Below, in pieces: positions 45,880 to 57,894 of a stretch of 64,000 nt of DNA. The stretch covers positions 62,001 to 126,000 of the forward strand of contig NZ_BCWP01000001.1 of NCBI RefSeq assembly GCF_001592265.1. Reading direction: 5' to 3'. The notes under the pieces are model-generated. The model ran no database searches. It was not told where the DNA came from and was given only the letters and a program-made list of their open reading frames with translations. Every line of letters starts with the position of its first letter. Position 1 is the stretch's first letter. The DNA comes from Curvibacter delicatus NBRC 14919. GTDB taxonomy: Bacteria; Pseudomonadota; Gammaproteobacteria; Burkholderiales; Burkholderiaceae_C. The position numbers and the translations under genes were made by a program.

Positions 45880-46579
45880 GGCACGCCTTCCCCGTCTCAC
45901 GGTTCCTGGTTATCCGCACCATGTGATTCAGCGGGGCAACAACCGTCAGCCAATCTTTGTCTCGCATGCTGACTACGCATTCTTTCTCGACCTGTTGGAT
46001 GAAAATGCCCGCAAGTTCGACGTCGCCATCCATGCCTATGTGCTGATGGGCAATCATTTCCATCTGCTGGTCACGCCACAGACCGATACCGCGTTGCCGC
46101 AGATGATGCAGGCGATCGGCCGCCGTTATGTGCGGTACTTCAACCATGCGCAGCAACGCAGCGGCACACTGTGGGAGGGGCGTTACAGGGCGACCTTGAT
46201 CCAGGCGGATCGCTATTTGCTGGCTTGCATGGCCTACATCGACCTCAACCCGGTCCGTGCCGGCTTGGTAGGCCAGGCGCGCGACTATCCATGGTCGAGT
46301 CATGCGCATTACATTGGCTTGCGTACGGACAAGTTGGTCACCCCCCATCCTTTGTACTGGGGACTTGGCAACACCCCTTTCGCCCGTGAAGCGGCTTACG
46401 CCGGGCTGGTGCAGTCAGGGGTGAGTGCCGCTCAGCAAGAAGATCTGACGCAGTCGACGTTGCGCGGATGGGCCTTGGGTGAGGTTGACTTCATGGCGGA
46501 TTTGCAGAAGCGGACAAGTCGCCGTCTCAGCAAGGCATCCGCAGGGCGCCCACAGTCGTCCTCAAAAGGTGCGTCATGA
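45878..46579 (+). CDS. REP-associated tyrosine transposase (RAYT, Y1_Tnp family)
   Basis: Single-strand DNA HUH endonucleases of this family are thought to mobilise REP/BIME palindromes. The 233-residue protein has MARLPRLTVPGYPHHVIQRG, the HUH pair H60-F-H62 in MGNHFHLLV, and candidate catalytic Tyr at 84 or 87 in GRRYVRYFNHA. The typical GTLWEGRYRATLI and YIDLNPVRAGLV segments follow, and the length is normal and intact. The basic Ser-rich tail may bind DNA. Stops upstream in frame force the ATG at 45878, inside a hairpin. Confidence 0.92.
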   Translation: MARLPRLTVPGYPHHVIQRGNNRQPIFVSHADYAFFLDLLDENARKFDVAIHAYVLMGNHFHLLVTPQTDTALPQMMQAIGRRYVRYFNHAQQRSGTLWEGRYRATLIQADRYLLACMAYIDLNPVRAGLVGQARDYPWSSHAHYIGLRTDKLVTPHPLYWGLGNTPFAREAAYAGLVQSGVSAAQQEDLTQSTLRGWALGEVDFMADLQKRTSRRLSKASAGRPQSSSKGAS

Positions 46580-46629
46580 ACTCTTTCCGGCAGTGGATTG
46601 GGCGATTGCGTTATCAATTTAATATGTCC

Positions 46630-46669
46630 CCAATTATTTGTTGAATAAAAAAATTCAACAAATAATTGG
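46630..46669. repeat. 17-bp perfect AT-rich hairpin at the RAYT right end
   Basis: CCAATTATTTGTTGAAT and ATTCAACAAATAATTGG pair perfectly around six A bases. The stem abuts the right inverted repeat, a layout expected of a single-strand transposase recognition end. It might also act as a terminator for the RAYT transcript, though no T run follows. Confidence 0.8.
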
Positions 46670-46691
46670 AATCTGACCCTAATTATTTCTC

Positions 46692-46720
46692 TTGGCATTC
46701 CTGTTGCACTGCACTATGCT
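46692..46720 (+). promoter_or_regulatory. gltB promoter
   Basis: TTGGCA (46692-46697), 17 nt, TATGCT (46715-46720) forms a plausible sigma-70 promoter just 1 nt beyond the RAYT right repeat and about 33 nt before the gltB ATG. AGGAG lies close before the start. Confidence 0.6.
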
Positions 46721-46752
46721 TGCAACCCCTGTGAAATATTTAGGAGTGCGCC

Positions 46753-51399
<4,647 letters not shown>

Positions 51400-51408
51400 T
51401 GACTTGGC

Positions 51409-51449
51409 GGGACAGATCAGGATTTGTGCAGCCAATCTGCTCTGTCCCC
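51409..51449. repeat. REP-like palindrome in the gltB-gltD spacer
   Basis: GGGACAGA(TCAGGATT) pairs with AATCTGC(TCTGTCCC) in an imperfect 15-bp stem. It matches the GGGTCAGA/TCTGACCC arms at 54605 and at the RAYT ends, except that a T-A pair is changed to A-T in both arms at once. Confidence 0.75.
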
Positions 51450-51471
51450 AACTGACTAGATAGGAAACATC

Positions 51472-52938
51472 ATGGGTAAAGTCACCGGCTTCATGGAGTA
51501 TGAGCGTCTCGAAGAGGGCTACCAGCCCGTCGCCGAGCGCCTGAAAAACTACAAGGAATTCGTGATCGGCCTGACCGACGAGCAGGCCAAGATCCAGGGC
51601 GCCCGCTGCATGGACTGCGGTACGCCGTTCTGCAACAACGGTTGCCCGGTCAACAACATCATTCCGGATTTCAACGATCTGGTTTACCAGGGCGACTGGA
51701 AGAACGCGATCGAGGTGCTGCACTCGACCAACAATTTCCCGGACTTCACCGGCCGCGTTTGCCCGGCGCCTTGCGAGGCAGCGTGCACGCTGAACATCAA
51801 CGATGATGCGGTGGGTATCAAGTCGATCGAGCACGCCATCATCGACAAGGCTTGGCAGCAGGGTTGGGTCAAGCCGCAGCCGGCGGCCGTCAAGACCGGC
51901 AAGAAGGTGGCCGTGGTCGGCTCCGGCCCCGCCGGCATGGCGGCGGCCCAGCAGCTGGCGCGTGCCGGCCACGCCGTGACGGTGTTCGAGAAGAACGACA
52001 CCATCGGCGGTCTGTTGCGCTTCGGCATCCCGGATTTCAAGTTCGACAAGTCGCACATTGACCGTCGCGTCAAGCAGATGGAAGCCGAGGGCGTGGTGTT
52101 CAAGACCAACACCCTGGTCGGCGAATTGCCCAAGGGCTCCAAGGTCACCAACTGGGCCAAGGACACGGTCAGTGCCGAACAGCTGAAGAAGGAGTTCGAC
52201 GCCGTGCTGTTGACCGGTGGTGCCGAGCAGTCGCGCGATCTGCCGGTGCCCGGTCGCGACCTCGACGGCATTCACTTCGCCATGGAGTTCCTGCCGCAGC
52301 AGAACCGTATCAATGCCGGCGGCAAGGTTAAGGATCAGATCCGTGCCGATGGCAAGCATGTCATCGTGATCGGTGGTGGTGACACGGGTTCGGACTGTGT
52401 GGGCACCAGCAACCGTCACGGTGCCGCCAGTGTGACCCAGTTCGAAGTCATGCCCATGCCGCCCGAGCAGGAGAACAAACCTCTGGTCTGGCCCTACTGG
52501 CCGCTGAAGCTGCGGACCAGTTCCAGCCACGAGGAAGGTTGCCAGCGCGAGTTCGCCATTTCGACCAAGGAATTCATCGGCAAGAACGGCAAGGTCACGG
52601 GCCTGAAGACCGTGCATGTCGAATTCAAGGACGGCAAGTTCGTCGAGATCCCCGGCACCGAAAAGGAATACCCGGCCGACTTGGTGCTGCTGGCCATGGG
52701 CTTCGTCAGCCCGGTGGCGACCGTGCTGGATGCCTTCGGTGTGGAGAAGGATGCACGCGGCAATGCCAAAGCGAGTACTGACTTTTCTGGCGGCTACGTC
52801 ACCAATGCGGCCAAGGTGTTCGCTGCTGGTGATATCCGGCGCGGCCAGAGTCTGGTGGTCTGGGCCATTCGCGAAGGTCGGCAAGCCGCGCGGGCGGTGG
52901 ACGAGTTCCTTATGGGCGCGAGCGATCTGCCACGCTGA
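51472..52938 (+). CDS. gltD: Glutamate synthase (NADPH) small subunit
   Basis: It feeds electrons from NADPH through FAD and Fe-S centres to GltB. The 488-residue protein has N-terminal cysteine clusters [15 protein letters not shown] and CPAPCEAAC, the FAD fold [18 protein letters not shown] near residue 147 and the NADPH fold [11 protein letters not shown] near residue 300. AGGAAA lies upstream of the ATG. A terminator follows, 22 nt past the stop. Confidence 0.98.
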   Translation: MGKVTGFMEYERLEEGYQPVAERLKNYKEFVIGLTDEQAKIQGARCMDCGTPFCNNGCPVNNIIPDFNDLVYQGDWKNAIEVLHSTNNFPDFTGRVCPAPCEAACTLNINDDAVGIKSIEHAIIDKAWQQGWVKPQPAAVKTGKKVAVVGSGPAGMAAAQQLARAGHAVTVFEKNDTIGGLLRFGIPDFKFDKSHIDRRVKQMEAEGVVFKTNTLVGELPKGSKVTNWAKDTVSAEQLKKEFDAVLLTGGAEQSRDLPVPGRDLDGIHFAMEFLPQQNRINAGGKVKDQIRADGKHVIVIGGGDTGSDCVGTSNRHGAASVTQFEVMPMPPEQENKPLVWPYWPLKLRTSSSHEEGCQREFAISTKEFIGKNGKVTGLKTVHVEFKDGKFVEIPGTEKEYPADLVLLAMGFVSPVATVLDAFGVEKDARGNAKASTDFSGGYVTNAAKVFAAGDIRRGQSLVVWAIREGRQAARAVDEFLMGASDLPR

Positions 52939-52960
52939 GAGGTTTCATCCCTTATGATTC

Positions 52961-52990
52961 AAAAGCCGGATCGTCCCGGCTTTTGTTTTT
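52961..52990 (+). terminator. Terminator after gltD, abutting mlaF
   Basis: AAAAGCCGG and CCGGCTTTT form a 9-bp stem with a 6-nt loop, followed by GTTTTTT. Its end is one base before the mlaF ATG, so it occupies the place of a ribosome-binding site. Confidence 0.85.
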
Positions 52991-52991
52991 T

Positions 52992-53807
52992 ATGCCCTCA
53001 TCCCAAGCGAACTCTCTTGTCGAACTGCGGAACCTGACCTTCGGGTATGGGGAGCGAGTCATCCTGGATGACATTTCTCTCAGCATCCCGCGCGGCAAGG
53101 TGACCGCCCTGATGGGCGCCTCTGGCGGTGGCAAGACAACCGTTCTGCGCTTGATTGGCGGGCAGAACCGTGCTCAGCGCGGTGAGTTGTTGTTTGATGG
53201 CCAGGACGTCACCCGCATGGACCAGACGCAGCTGTATGCGGCACGGCGCCGCATGGGCATGCTGTTCCAGTTCGGCGCCCTGTTTGCGGATCTGGATGTC
53301 TTCGAGAATGTGGCTTTTCCCCTGCGTGAGCACACCGATCTGTCCGAGGCGCTGATTCGCGATATCGTTCTGATGAAGCTCAATGCCGTTGGCCTGCGTG
53401 GTGCCCGCAGCCTGATGCCGAGCGAGGTTTCGGGCGGTATGGCCCGGCGCGTGGCATTGGCACGCGCGATCGTGCTCGATCCCGAGCTGGTCATGTACGA
53501 CGAGCCCTTTGCCGGTCTCGATCCGATCTCCCTCGGGACAGCGGCCCAGCTGATCCGTCGCCTCAACGATGCGATGGGCCTGACCAGCATCGTGGTGTCG
53601 CATGATTTGGAAGAGACCTTCCATATTGCCGATCAGGTCGTGATTCTGGCCAATGGCCGCATCGCCGCGCAGGGAACACCGGAGGAGGTCAAGCGTTCTA
53701 CGGATCCTCTGGTGCAGCAGTTCGTCCAGGCTCAGGCCGAAGGGCCGGTGCACTTTCATTACCCCGGCCCCAGTGTGGAGCAGGATTTCGGTGTGGAGCA
53801 GGTATGA
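52992..53807 (+). CDS. mlaF: Phospholipid transport ATP-binding protein MlaF
   Basis: The ATPase of the MlaFEDB complex that moves phospholipids between outer and inner membranes. The 271-residue protein has Walker A GASGGGKTT (42-50), signature SGGMARRVALARA, Walker B LVMYDEPFAGLD and the H-switch SHDLEET. The ATG at 52992 starts the family-like N-terminus but is directly after a terminator hairpin and lacks a Shine-Dalgarno. A start further inside is possible, though the first conserved strand is near residue 9. mlaE overlaps by ATGA. Confidence 0.95.
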   Translation: MPSSQANSLVELRNLTFGYGERVILDDISLSIPRGKVTALMGASGGGKTTVLRLIGGQNRAQRGELLFDGQDVTRMDQTQLYAARRRMGMLFQFGALFADLDVFENVAFPLREHTDLSEALIRDIVLMKLNAVGLRGARSLMPSEVSGGMARRVALARAIVLDPELVMYDEPFAGLDPISLGTAAQLIRRLNDAMGLTSIVVSHDLEETFHIADQVVILANGRIAAQGTPEEVKRSTDPLVQQFVQAQAEGPVHFHYPGPSVEQDFGVEQV

Positions 53808-54586
53808 GCTGGTGGCGTCCTTCTGACGTGGGCTATGCAGTGCGCCAAAAGCTGGCGGACATGGGCTACGGTGCGCGCCTCTTCATGCGGCTGCTGCAGC
53901 TGGCCGGTCCGAGCTTCAAACGTTTCGGGTTGATCCGCGACCAGATCCACTTGCTGGGCAACCATTCGCTGGCCATCATTGTGGTCTCCGGTCTTTTCGT
54001 TGGCTTTGTACTCGGTTTGCAGGGTTATTACATCCTGGTGGACTACGGTTCGACGGAGGCGCTGGGCCAGATGGTGACGCTGAGTCTGGTGCGCGAACTC
54101 GGACCCGTGGTGGCGGCCCTGCTGTTTGCCGGCCGGGCCGGTACCTCGCTCACCGCCGAAATCGGCCTGATGAAAGCGGGTGAACAGCTCAGTGCCATGG
54201 AGATGATGGCGGTGGACCCGATCCGTCGCATCCTGGCGCCGCGCTTCTGGGGCGGCGTGATCACCTTGCCCTTGCTGGTCGCGGTCTTCAATGCGGTTGG
54301 CGTCATGGGCGGCTGGCTGGTCGGCGTGGTCATGATCGGTGTCGACCCGGGTGCCTTCTGGAGCCGGATGCAAGGAGGGGTCGATGTCTGGGCGGACGTG
54401 GGTAACGGCGTGGTCAAGAGCATCGTGTTCGGTTTCACGGTGAGCTTTGTGGCGCTGTTGCAGGGGTACCGGTCGCAGGCGACGCCTGAAGGGGTTTCAC
54501 GAGCGACCACGCGGACGGTGGTGATGGCTTCGCTGGCAGTTCTGGGTCTGGATTTCATCCTGACCGCCATGATGTTTTCGATTTGA
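53804..54586 (+). CDS. mlaE: Phospholipid transport permease MlaE
   Basis: The membrane subunit of the Mla ABC complex. The 260-residue protein has about five hydrophobic segments and the family motifs LVRELGPVVAALLFAGRAGT and EIGLMKAGEQL (about residues 99-128). It overlaps mlaF by ATGA. The next gene is mlaD after a 66-nt spacer containing a REP-like palindrome. Confidence 0.96.
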   Translation: MSWWRPSDVGYAVRQKLADMGYGARLFMRLLQLAGPSFKRFGLIRDQIHLLGNHSLAIIVVSGLFVGFVLGLQGYYILVDYGSTEALGQMVTLSLVRELGPVVAALLFAGRAGTSLTAEIGLMKAGEQLSAMEMMAVDPIRRILAPRFWGGVITLPLLVAVFNAVGVMGGWLVGVVMIGVDPGAFWSRMQGGVDVWADVGNGVVKSIVFGFTVSFVALLQGYRSQATPEGVSRATTRTVVMASLAVLGLDFILTAMMFSI

Positions 54587-54604
54587 ATTTGACTGGAGCT
54601 TTGT

Positions 54605-54641
54605 GGGTCAGATCACTCGCGCAGCGATGTGCTCTGACCCC
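54605..54641. repeat. REP-like palindrome in the mlaE-mlaD spacer
   Basis: GGGTCAGATCAC...TCGC pairs with GCGATGTGCTCTGACCC as an interrupted stem. The arms match the RAYT end sequence AGGGTCAGATTC in its first nine bases. Confidence 0.75.
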
Positions 54642-54652
54642 AATGAACTAAG

Positions 54653-55135
54653 ATGCAACGCTCAAAAAATGATGTGTGGGTCGGCCTGTTTGTCCTGATC
54701 GGGGCGGTGGCCATTTTGTTTCTGGCCTTGCAGGCTGCCAATCTGCTGAACCTGAGCTTTCAGTCGACCTACCGGGTCGAGGCGCGCTTTGACAATATCG
54801 GCGGATTGAAGCCCAAGTCGCCGGTACGCAGTGGTGGCGTGGTCGTGGGGCGTGTCGAGTCCATCGCATTTGATGACAAGACCTTCCAGGCCAAGGTCGC
54901 CTTGGCACTGGAGAGCCGCTACAGTTTCCCCAAAGACAGTTCGATGAAGATTCTGACCAGTGGCCTGCTGGGAGATCAGTACATCGGTATTGAGGCCGGG
55001 GCGGACGACAAGGAACTGGCGGCTGGCGATGTGGTGACCGCCACGCAGTCCGCGGTGGTGCTGGAGAATCTGATCGGTCAGTTCCTCTACAGCAAGACCG
55101 CCGAAGGCAATACATCAAGCGCGGGCAAGAAATGA
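54653..55135 (+). CDS. mlaD: Phospholipid-binding MCE protein MlaD
   Basis: It forms a hexameric ring in the periplasm on MlaFE and binds phospholipid. The 160-residue protein has one membrane anchor (about 9-32, VGLFVLIGAVAILFLALQAA) and the MCE domain (VEARFDNIGGLKPKSPVRSGGVVVGRV, LTSGLLGDQYIGIE). Its stop overlaps the mlaA start by ATGA. Confidence 0.96.
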   Translation: MQRSKNDVWVGLFVLIGAVAILFLALQAANLLNLSFQSTYRVEARFDNIGGLKPKSPVRSGGVVVGRVESIAFDDKTFQAKVALALESRYSFPKDSSMKILTSGLLGDQYIGIEAGADDKELAAGDVVTATQSAVVLENLIGQFLYSKTAEGNTSSAGKK

Positions 55136-55893
55136 AGTTTCACTGCAGGGCAGACCGGCAGGTTGCCGGGAGATTGAGTCGTCTGTCGCCACTGGCAGCG
55201 TTGCTGCTGTGCGTGGTGTTGGCCGGTTGCGCCACCGGGCCGAATGTGAATCCGAAAGATCCGCTCGAGCCTTTCAATCGCAGCATGTTCGAGTTCAACG
55301 ATGCGATAGATCATGCCGTGCTCAAGCCGGTGGCGACCGCCTACAAGGAGGTAACGCCGGATCTGCTGCGCCGCGGGGTGGGCAACTTCTTCAACAACAT
55401 TGAGGACGTCTGGTCTTTTGTCAACAATGTGCTGCAGCTCAAGGGTGAAGGCGCCGCGAACAGCCTGATGCGTGTCAGCGTCAACACCCTTTTCGGTCTG
55501 GGCGGTATTCTGGACGTGGCCAGCGAGATGAGGATCGAGCGCCATCCCGAAGACTTCGGCCAGACGCTGGGGCGCTGGGGTGTCGGGGCAGGCCCTTATG
55601 TGGTGCTGCCCTTCTTCGGCCCCTCGACCTTGCGTGATACCGTGGCCTTGCCGGTGGACAAGACCGTGGGCGATCCGGTGACCAAGATTGAGGACATCCC
55701 GGTGCGCAATACGCTCTGGACCCTGCGCCTGGTGGACAACCGGGCCCAGGTGCTCAAGGCGGGCGATTTGCTGGAGGAAATTGCGCTCGATAAGTACACT
55801 TTCTTCCGGGATTCCCATCTGCAGCGGCGCCGCAACGCGGTATTTGATGGCAATCCACCGGAAGAAGAGCCGGAGGCCGAGCCCGAGCAATAA
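55132..55893 (+). CDS. mlaA: Outer-membrane lipoprotein MlaA (VacJ)
   Basis: It forms a ring in the outer membrane that extracts misplaced phospholipids and hands them to MlaC. The 253-residue precursor has a long n-region, lipobox LAGC near residues 25-28, and the family segments DPLEPFNRSMFEFNDAIDH, NFFNNIEDVWSFVNNVLQLK and GPYVVLPFFGPSTLRD. Here it is inside the mla operon, unlike in E. coli where it is separate. The acidic tail is PEEEPEAEPEQ. Confidence 0.95.
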   Translation: MKFHCRADRQVAGRLSRLSPLAALLLCVVLAGCATGPNVNPKDPLEPFNRSMFEFNDAIDHAVLKPVATAYKEVTPDLLRRGVGNFFNNIEDVWSFVNNVLQLKGEGAANSLMRVSVNTLFGLGGILDVASEMRIERHPEDFGQTLGRWGVGAGPYVVLPFFGPSTLRDTVALPVDKTVGDPVTKIEDIPVRNTLWTLRLVDNRAQVLKAGDLLEEIALDKYTFFRDSHLQRRRNAVFDGNPPEEEPEAEPEQ

Positions 55894-55983
55894 CCGGAGC
55901 CAGGGCAGGGTTTCGGGTCAGCCATCGACGCGACTGCTGCGTTGGAGGCGTCAGGATCATCATGAATGAATGGGAAAGCAAGC

Positions 55984-56622
55984 ATGAAGCGTCGTTCTTT
56001 GAATCGTTGTCTGGTGGTATTGGCCTGTAGCCTGGGGCTCATGGGACACCTGCAGGCGCACGCCGCAGACGAAGCCCCTGACCTCATGATCAAGCGTCTG
56101 TCGACCGAGGTGCTCGACAGCATCCGTGCCGACAAGGCCATCCGTGCGGGCGACATGAATCGCATCATTGCGCTGGTCGATGCCAAGATCATGCCCAACG
56201 TGAATTTCCAGCGCATGACCGCTTCAGCCATCGGCCCCGGCTGGCGCCAGGCCACACCGGAGCAGAAGAAGCGTCTGCAGGAAGAGTTCAAGACCTTGCT
56301 GGTCCGTACTTATGCCGGTGCACTGTCGCAGGTGACGGACCAGACCATCGCGCTCAAGCCCATGCGCGCTGCGCCGGAAGACAAGGAGGTGGTGGTGCGT
56401 ACGGAGGTGCAGGGCCGTGGTGATCCGATCCAACTCGACTATCGCCTGGAGAAGACGCCTGGTGACGGTTTGGGCTGGAAGATCTACAACCTCAATGTGC
56501 TCGGCGTCTGGCTGGTGGAGACCTACCGCAGCCAGTTTGCACAGGAAATCAGCACCAAAGGTCTGGATGGCCTGATTGCGACGCTGACAGAGCGCAACAA
56601 GGCCAACGCCAAGAAGGTCTGA
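55984..56622 (+). CDS. mlaC: Periplasmic phospholipid-binding protein MlaC
   Basis: A periplasmic shuttle for phospholipids between MlaA and MlaD. The 212-residue precursor has a signal peptide (MKRRSLNRCLVVLACSLGLM...AHA) and the Tol-Tol-like family features: IMPNVNFQRMTASAIGPGWRQATPEQ, LDYRLEK and WKIYNLNVLGVWLVETYRSQF. I chose the ATG at 55984 over 55966; both have purines upstream. A 90-nt gap separates it from mlaA, and mlaB follows 2 nt after. Confidence 0.93.
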   Translation: MKRRSLNRCLVVLACSLGLMGHLQAHAADEAPDLMIKRLSTEVLDSIRADKAIRAGDMNRIIALVDAKIMPNVNFQRMTASAIGPGWRQATPEQKKRLQEEFKTLLVRTYAGALSQVTDQTIALKPMRAAPEDKEVVVRTEVQGRGDPIQLDYRLEKTPGDGLGWKIYNLNVLGVWLVETYRSQFAQEISTKGLDGLIATLTERNKANAKKV

Positions 56623-56624
56623 AC

Positions 56625-56894
56625 GTGCTAGTGCTGCCCTCGGAACTGACCCACGCCCAGGCCCGGGCCTGCCTGCAGATGCTGGTGCAGGGTCTGCGTG
56701 CCCACAGCGGAGCGTCCGTGGTGGTGGATGCCGGTGCCCTGCAGCACTTTGACTCCGCGGCCTTGTCTGTGCTGCTGGAGTTCCGACGTGAATGCCTGAC
56801 GGTGGGCAAGCATTTTTCGATCCGGGGTCTCTCGCCGCGGCTGGCCGATCTGGCCGCCCTGTACGGCATTGACGGGCTGCTGCCTGCGGCTTGA
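56625..56894 (+). CDS. mlaB: STAS-domain protein MlaB
   Basis: A small cytoplasmic STAS subunit needed for MlaFE assembly. The 89-residue protein starts with GTG 2 nt after mlaC and has the STAS fold: VVVDAGALQHFDSAALSVLLEFRRE, the conserved Asp-Ser-Ala near residue 43-45 and a C-terminal helix. Last gene of the mla set. Confidence 0.9.
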   Translation: MLVLPSELTHAQARACLQMLVQGLRAHSGASVVVDAGALQHFDSAALSVLLEFRRECLTVGKHFSIRGLSPRLADLAALYGIDGLLPAA

Positions 56895-56943
56895 CCCCGC
56901 ATGAGCAGGCCTTCGGGCCGTCCGCTTAAAATAGCGGACTCCC

Positions 56944-57894
56944 ATGCCAGCCATTTCCTTCCAGTCTGTCTCCAAGGCCTATCCGGCAGCACGGGGACCC
57001 AAGGGCGCCACGTTCCTGGCGCTTGATGACGTCAGCTTCAATATCGAAGAGGGCGAATTTTTTGGCCTGCTCGGCCCCAACGGGGCCGGCAAGACCACGC
57101 TCATCAGCATCCTGGCGGGCCTGACGCGCGCCAGCCAAGGCCGCGTGACGGTGCTGGGCCATGACGTGCAGGCCGATTACGCCCAGGCCCGACGCCTGCT
57201 CGGCGTGGTACCTCAGGAACTGGTGTTTGATCCGTTTTTCAATGTGCGCGAGGCCTTACGCATCCAGTCAGGCTACTTCGGTGTCAAGAACAACGACGCC
57301 TGGATTGACGAGCTGCTCGAAAGTCTGGGCTTGGCCGACAAGGCCAATGCCAATATGCGCCAGCTCTCCGGCGGCATGAAACGACGCGTGCTGGTGGCGC
57401 AGGCCTTGGTGCACAAGCCGCCGGTCATCGTGCTGGACGAGCCGACCGCCGGAGTGGATGTGGAGTTGCGCCAGACGCTGTGGCAGTTCATCGCGCGGCT
57501 CAACCGCGAAGGCCACACGGTGCTGCTGACGACTCATTATCTGGAAGAAGCCGAAGCCCTGTGCGGCCGTATTGCCATGCTGAAAACCGGCAAGGTGGTG
57601 GCCCTGGAGCGCACCAGCGAGCTGCTGAAAGCCGCATCCAGCCATGTGCTGCGCCTGAAGATTGACGGCGAGTTGCCGGCCGATCTGGCGGCGCAGGCGC
57701 GTGTCACGGGGCGGATCGTCCAGTTTCCGGCGCACGACGCACGCGAGATCGAGGGTTATCTGGCCGCGGTGCGCGAGGCCGGTGTCGTTGTGGATGACGT
57801 CGAGATCAGCAAGGCTGATCTGGAAGATGTCTTCCTCGACGTGATGAGTTCGACCAATGCCAGCGCTGGCTCTGAGACGGCGGAGGGCGCATGA
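56944..57894 (+). CDS. ABC exporter ATP-binding protein (YadG-like)
   Basis: A 316-residue ATPase with Walker A GPNGAGKTT (about residues 45-53), LSGGMKRRVLVAQAL signature, VIVLDEPTAGVD Walker B and the TTHYLEEAE H-loop. The C-terminal ~80 residues are an accessory domain typical of ABC-2 exporters. It is directly upstream of and overlaps the permease gene by ATGA. The substrate is unknown; the conserved position between mla and murA suggests an envelope role. Confidence 0.92.
   Translation: MPAISFQSVSKAYPAARGPKGATFLALDDVSFNIEEGEFFGLLGPNGAGKTTLISILAGLTRASQGRVTVLGHDVQADYAQARRLLGVVPQELVFDPFFNVREALRIQSGYFGVKNNDAWIDELLESLGLADKANANMRQLSGGMKRRVLVAQALVHKPPVIVLDEPTAGVDVELRQTLWQFIARLNREGHTVLLTTHYLEEAEALCGRIAMLKTGKVVALERTSELLKAASSHVLRLKIDGELPADLAAQARVTGRIVQFPAHDAREIEGYLAAVREAGVVVDDVEISKADLEDVFLDVMSSTNASAGSETAEGA

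Larger units (their letters stand above)
45820..46690 (+). mobile_element. RAYT element bounded by 22-nt inverted repeats
   Basis: The element carries one RAYT gene. Its ends (45820-45841 and 46669-46690) are inverted repeats of 22 nt with one mismatch, sharing the 12-base core AGGGTCAGATTC outside of which AGAAATAAT is also matched. A hairpin lies at each inner side: 45847-45879 on the left, over the RAYT start, and CCAATTATTTGTTGAAT with its perfect complement (46630-46669) on the right. The downstream half is AT-rich. No target duplication or second gene was seen. REP-like copies with the same GGGTCAGA/TCTGACCC arms occur at 51409 and 54605. Confidence 0.8.

Noticed and set aside
45820..46690. 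Classical IS200/IS605 insertion sequence
   Set aside because: The protein is of the longer RAYT subgroup, there is no tnpB, and the ends are inverted repeats rather than the asymmetric subterminal hairpins of IS200/IS605.
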